Shown here piece by piece: positions 13,407 through 13,895 of a stretch of DNA of 13,895 bases. The translations under genes were made by a program, and so were the position numbers. The DNA is from an uncultured Collinsella sp. (GTDB lineage Bacteria; Actinomycetota; Coriobacteriia; Coriobacteriales; Coriobacteriaceae): assembly GCA_900545745.1 (NCBI GenBank), contig URAD01000035.1, positions 1 through 13,895 of the forward strand, given 5' to 3'. The notes under the pieces are model-generated. The model searched no databases. It saw only the letters and a program-made list of their open reading frames with translations, and was not told where the DNA came from. Positions within the stretch are counted from its first letter, which is position 1. Every line of letters begins with the position of its first letter.

Positions 13407-13895
13407 TTACTTGCGAACGACCTTGACGATGACATCGCCGGCGGCGACGGCGGACTCAGCCTCAACGGCGAGCTCGACATCGGCAAACTCGGCGGTGTTG
13501 GACACGGCCACGACGACGCAGTCCTTGTAACCGGCAGCGGCGATCTTGGCGCGGTCGATCTTGAGTATGGGCTGGCCAGCCTTCACGACGTCGTCGGCCT
13601 TGACGAAGCCCTCGAAGCCGTCGCCGTTCATGTTGACGGTATCGACACCGACGTGCACCAGAACCTCGATACCGCTATCGGACTGCAGACCCACGGCGTG
13701 ACCCATGGTGACGGTCACCTTGCCGTCGCAGGGAGCGTAGACCAGGTCGTCCTCGGGCCACACGGCGCAGCCCTTGCCCAGGACCTCGCCACCAAAGACG
13801 GGATCGGGCACATCGGCCATCTTGATGACCTTGCCCTTGACGGGCGAGCACAGCACGTCGGCGCCGGCAGAAGCAGAGATGGAGGCCGGAGCAGC
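13407..13895 (-). CDS. PTS glucose-type EIIA domain, 5' end cut by the window
   Basis: The C-terminal EIIA module of a PTS sugar transporter, which takes phosphate from HPr and passes it to EIIB. The frame stays open to the window edge, so the gene is partial. The visible start is an Ala/Ser/Pro-rich linker (AAPASISASAGAD) and then the domain, beginning LCSPVKGKV. Two His, in MGHAVGL and in VLVHVGVDTV, are 15 residues apart, like His75 and His90 of E. coli EIIA-Glc; the second (codon 13653-13655) is the phosphorylated one. The linker suggests fusion to EIIC and EIIB domains upstream, as in PtsG or NagE-type permeases, so the sugar cannot be set from here. A GTG at 13856 would be an internal codon. 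A terminator follows at 13350-13382. Confidence 0.88.
   Translation of the reverse strand, partial: AAPASISASAGADVLCSPVKGKVIKMADVPDPVFGGEVLGKGCAVWPEDDLVYAPCDGKVTVTMGHAVGLQSDSGIEVLVHVGVDTVNMNGDGFEGFVKADDVVKAGQPILKIDRAKIAAAGYKDCVVVAVSNTAEFADVELAVEAESAVAAGDVIVKVVRK

Overview
The window looks like chromosome of a high-GC, anaerobic Gram-positive actinobacterium of the Coriobacteriia, probably Collinsella or a close relative. This placement is an inference from strong G/C bias at third codon positions, the clostridial-type ferredoxin, the 3H-domain NAD regulator, the hydrogenase maturation genes and a glucose-type PTS domain. I could not run a database search. No rRNA, tRNA, CRISPR array, transposase or prophage gene is visible. 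No stretch of more than about 240 bases lacks a gene or a recognisable element.

Layout. (1) 20-205: a small 2[4Fe-4S] ferredoxin on the plus strand, ending at a symmetric terminator shared with the next, converging operon. (2) 4229 down to 298, minus strand: the de novo NAD operon nadA-nadB-nadC-niaR. NadB and NadA make quinolinate from aspartate, NadC converts it to nicotinate mononucleotide, and NiaR is the expected niacin-responsive repressor. A promoter upstream of nadA (-35 TTGTCA, 17-bp spacer, -10 CATACT) overlaps a perfect 19-bp inverted repeat, the obvious candidate operator, so the operon is probably autoregulated. (3) 4408-4983, minus strand: an orphan protein that reads like a degenerate uracil-DNA glycosylase with its catalytic motifs lost. 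(4) 5120-5440: thioredoxin.

(5) 5672-11604, plus strand: a nickel and hydrogenase maturation block. A small His-rich helical protein is followed 1 nt later by the nickel-responsive repressor NikR, which carries an unusual His-rich N-terminal tail. A 71-nt near-perfect hairpin of REP/MITE character comes next, then hypF, hypC, hypD and hypE. These four build the Fe(CN)2CO group of [NiFe]-hydrogenase: HypF and HypE make the cyanide from carbamoyl phosphate, and HypC and HypD assemble it on iron. The nickel-insertion genes hypA and hypB and the hydrogenase subunits are not in the window.

(6) 11731-12399: a HAD-family phosphatase of the Gph type. (7) 12612-13169, minus strand: an unidentified lipoprotein. 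(8) 13407 to the right edge, minus strand: the EIIA domain of a glucose-type PTS permease, truncated by the window.

Most interesting for follow-up: the small His-striped protein paired with a His-tailed NikR; the promoter-overlapping palindrome upstream of nadA; the long hairpin between nikR and hypF; and the degenerate UDG-like protein.
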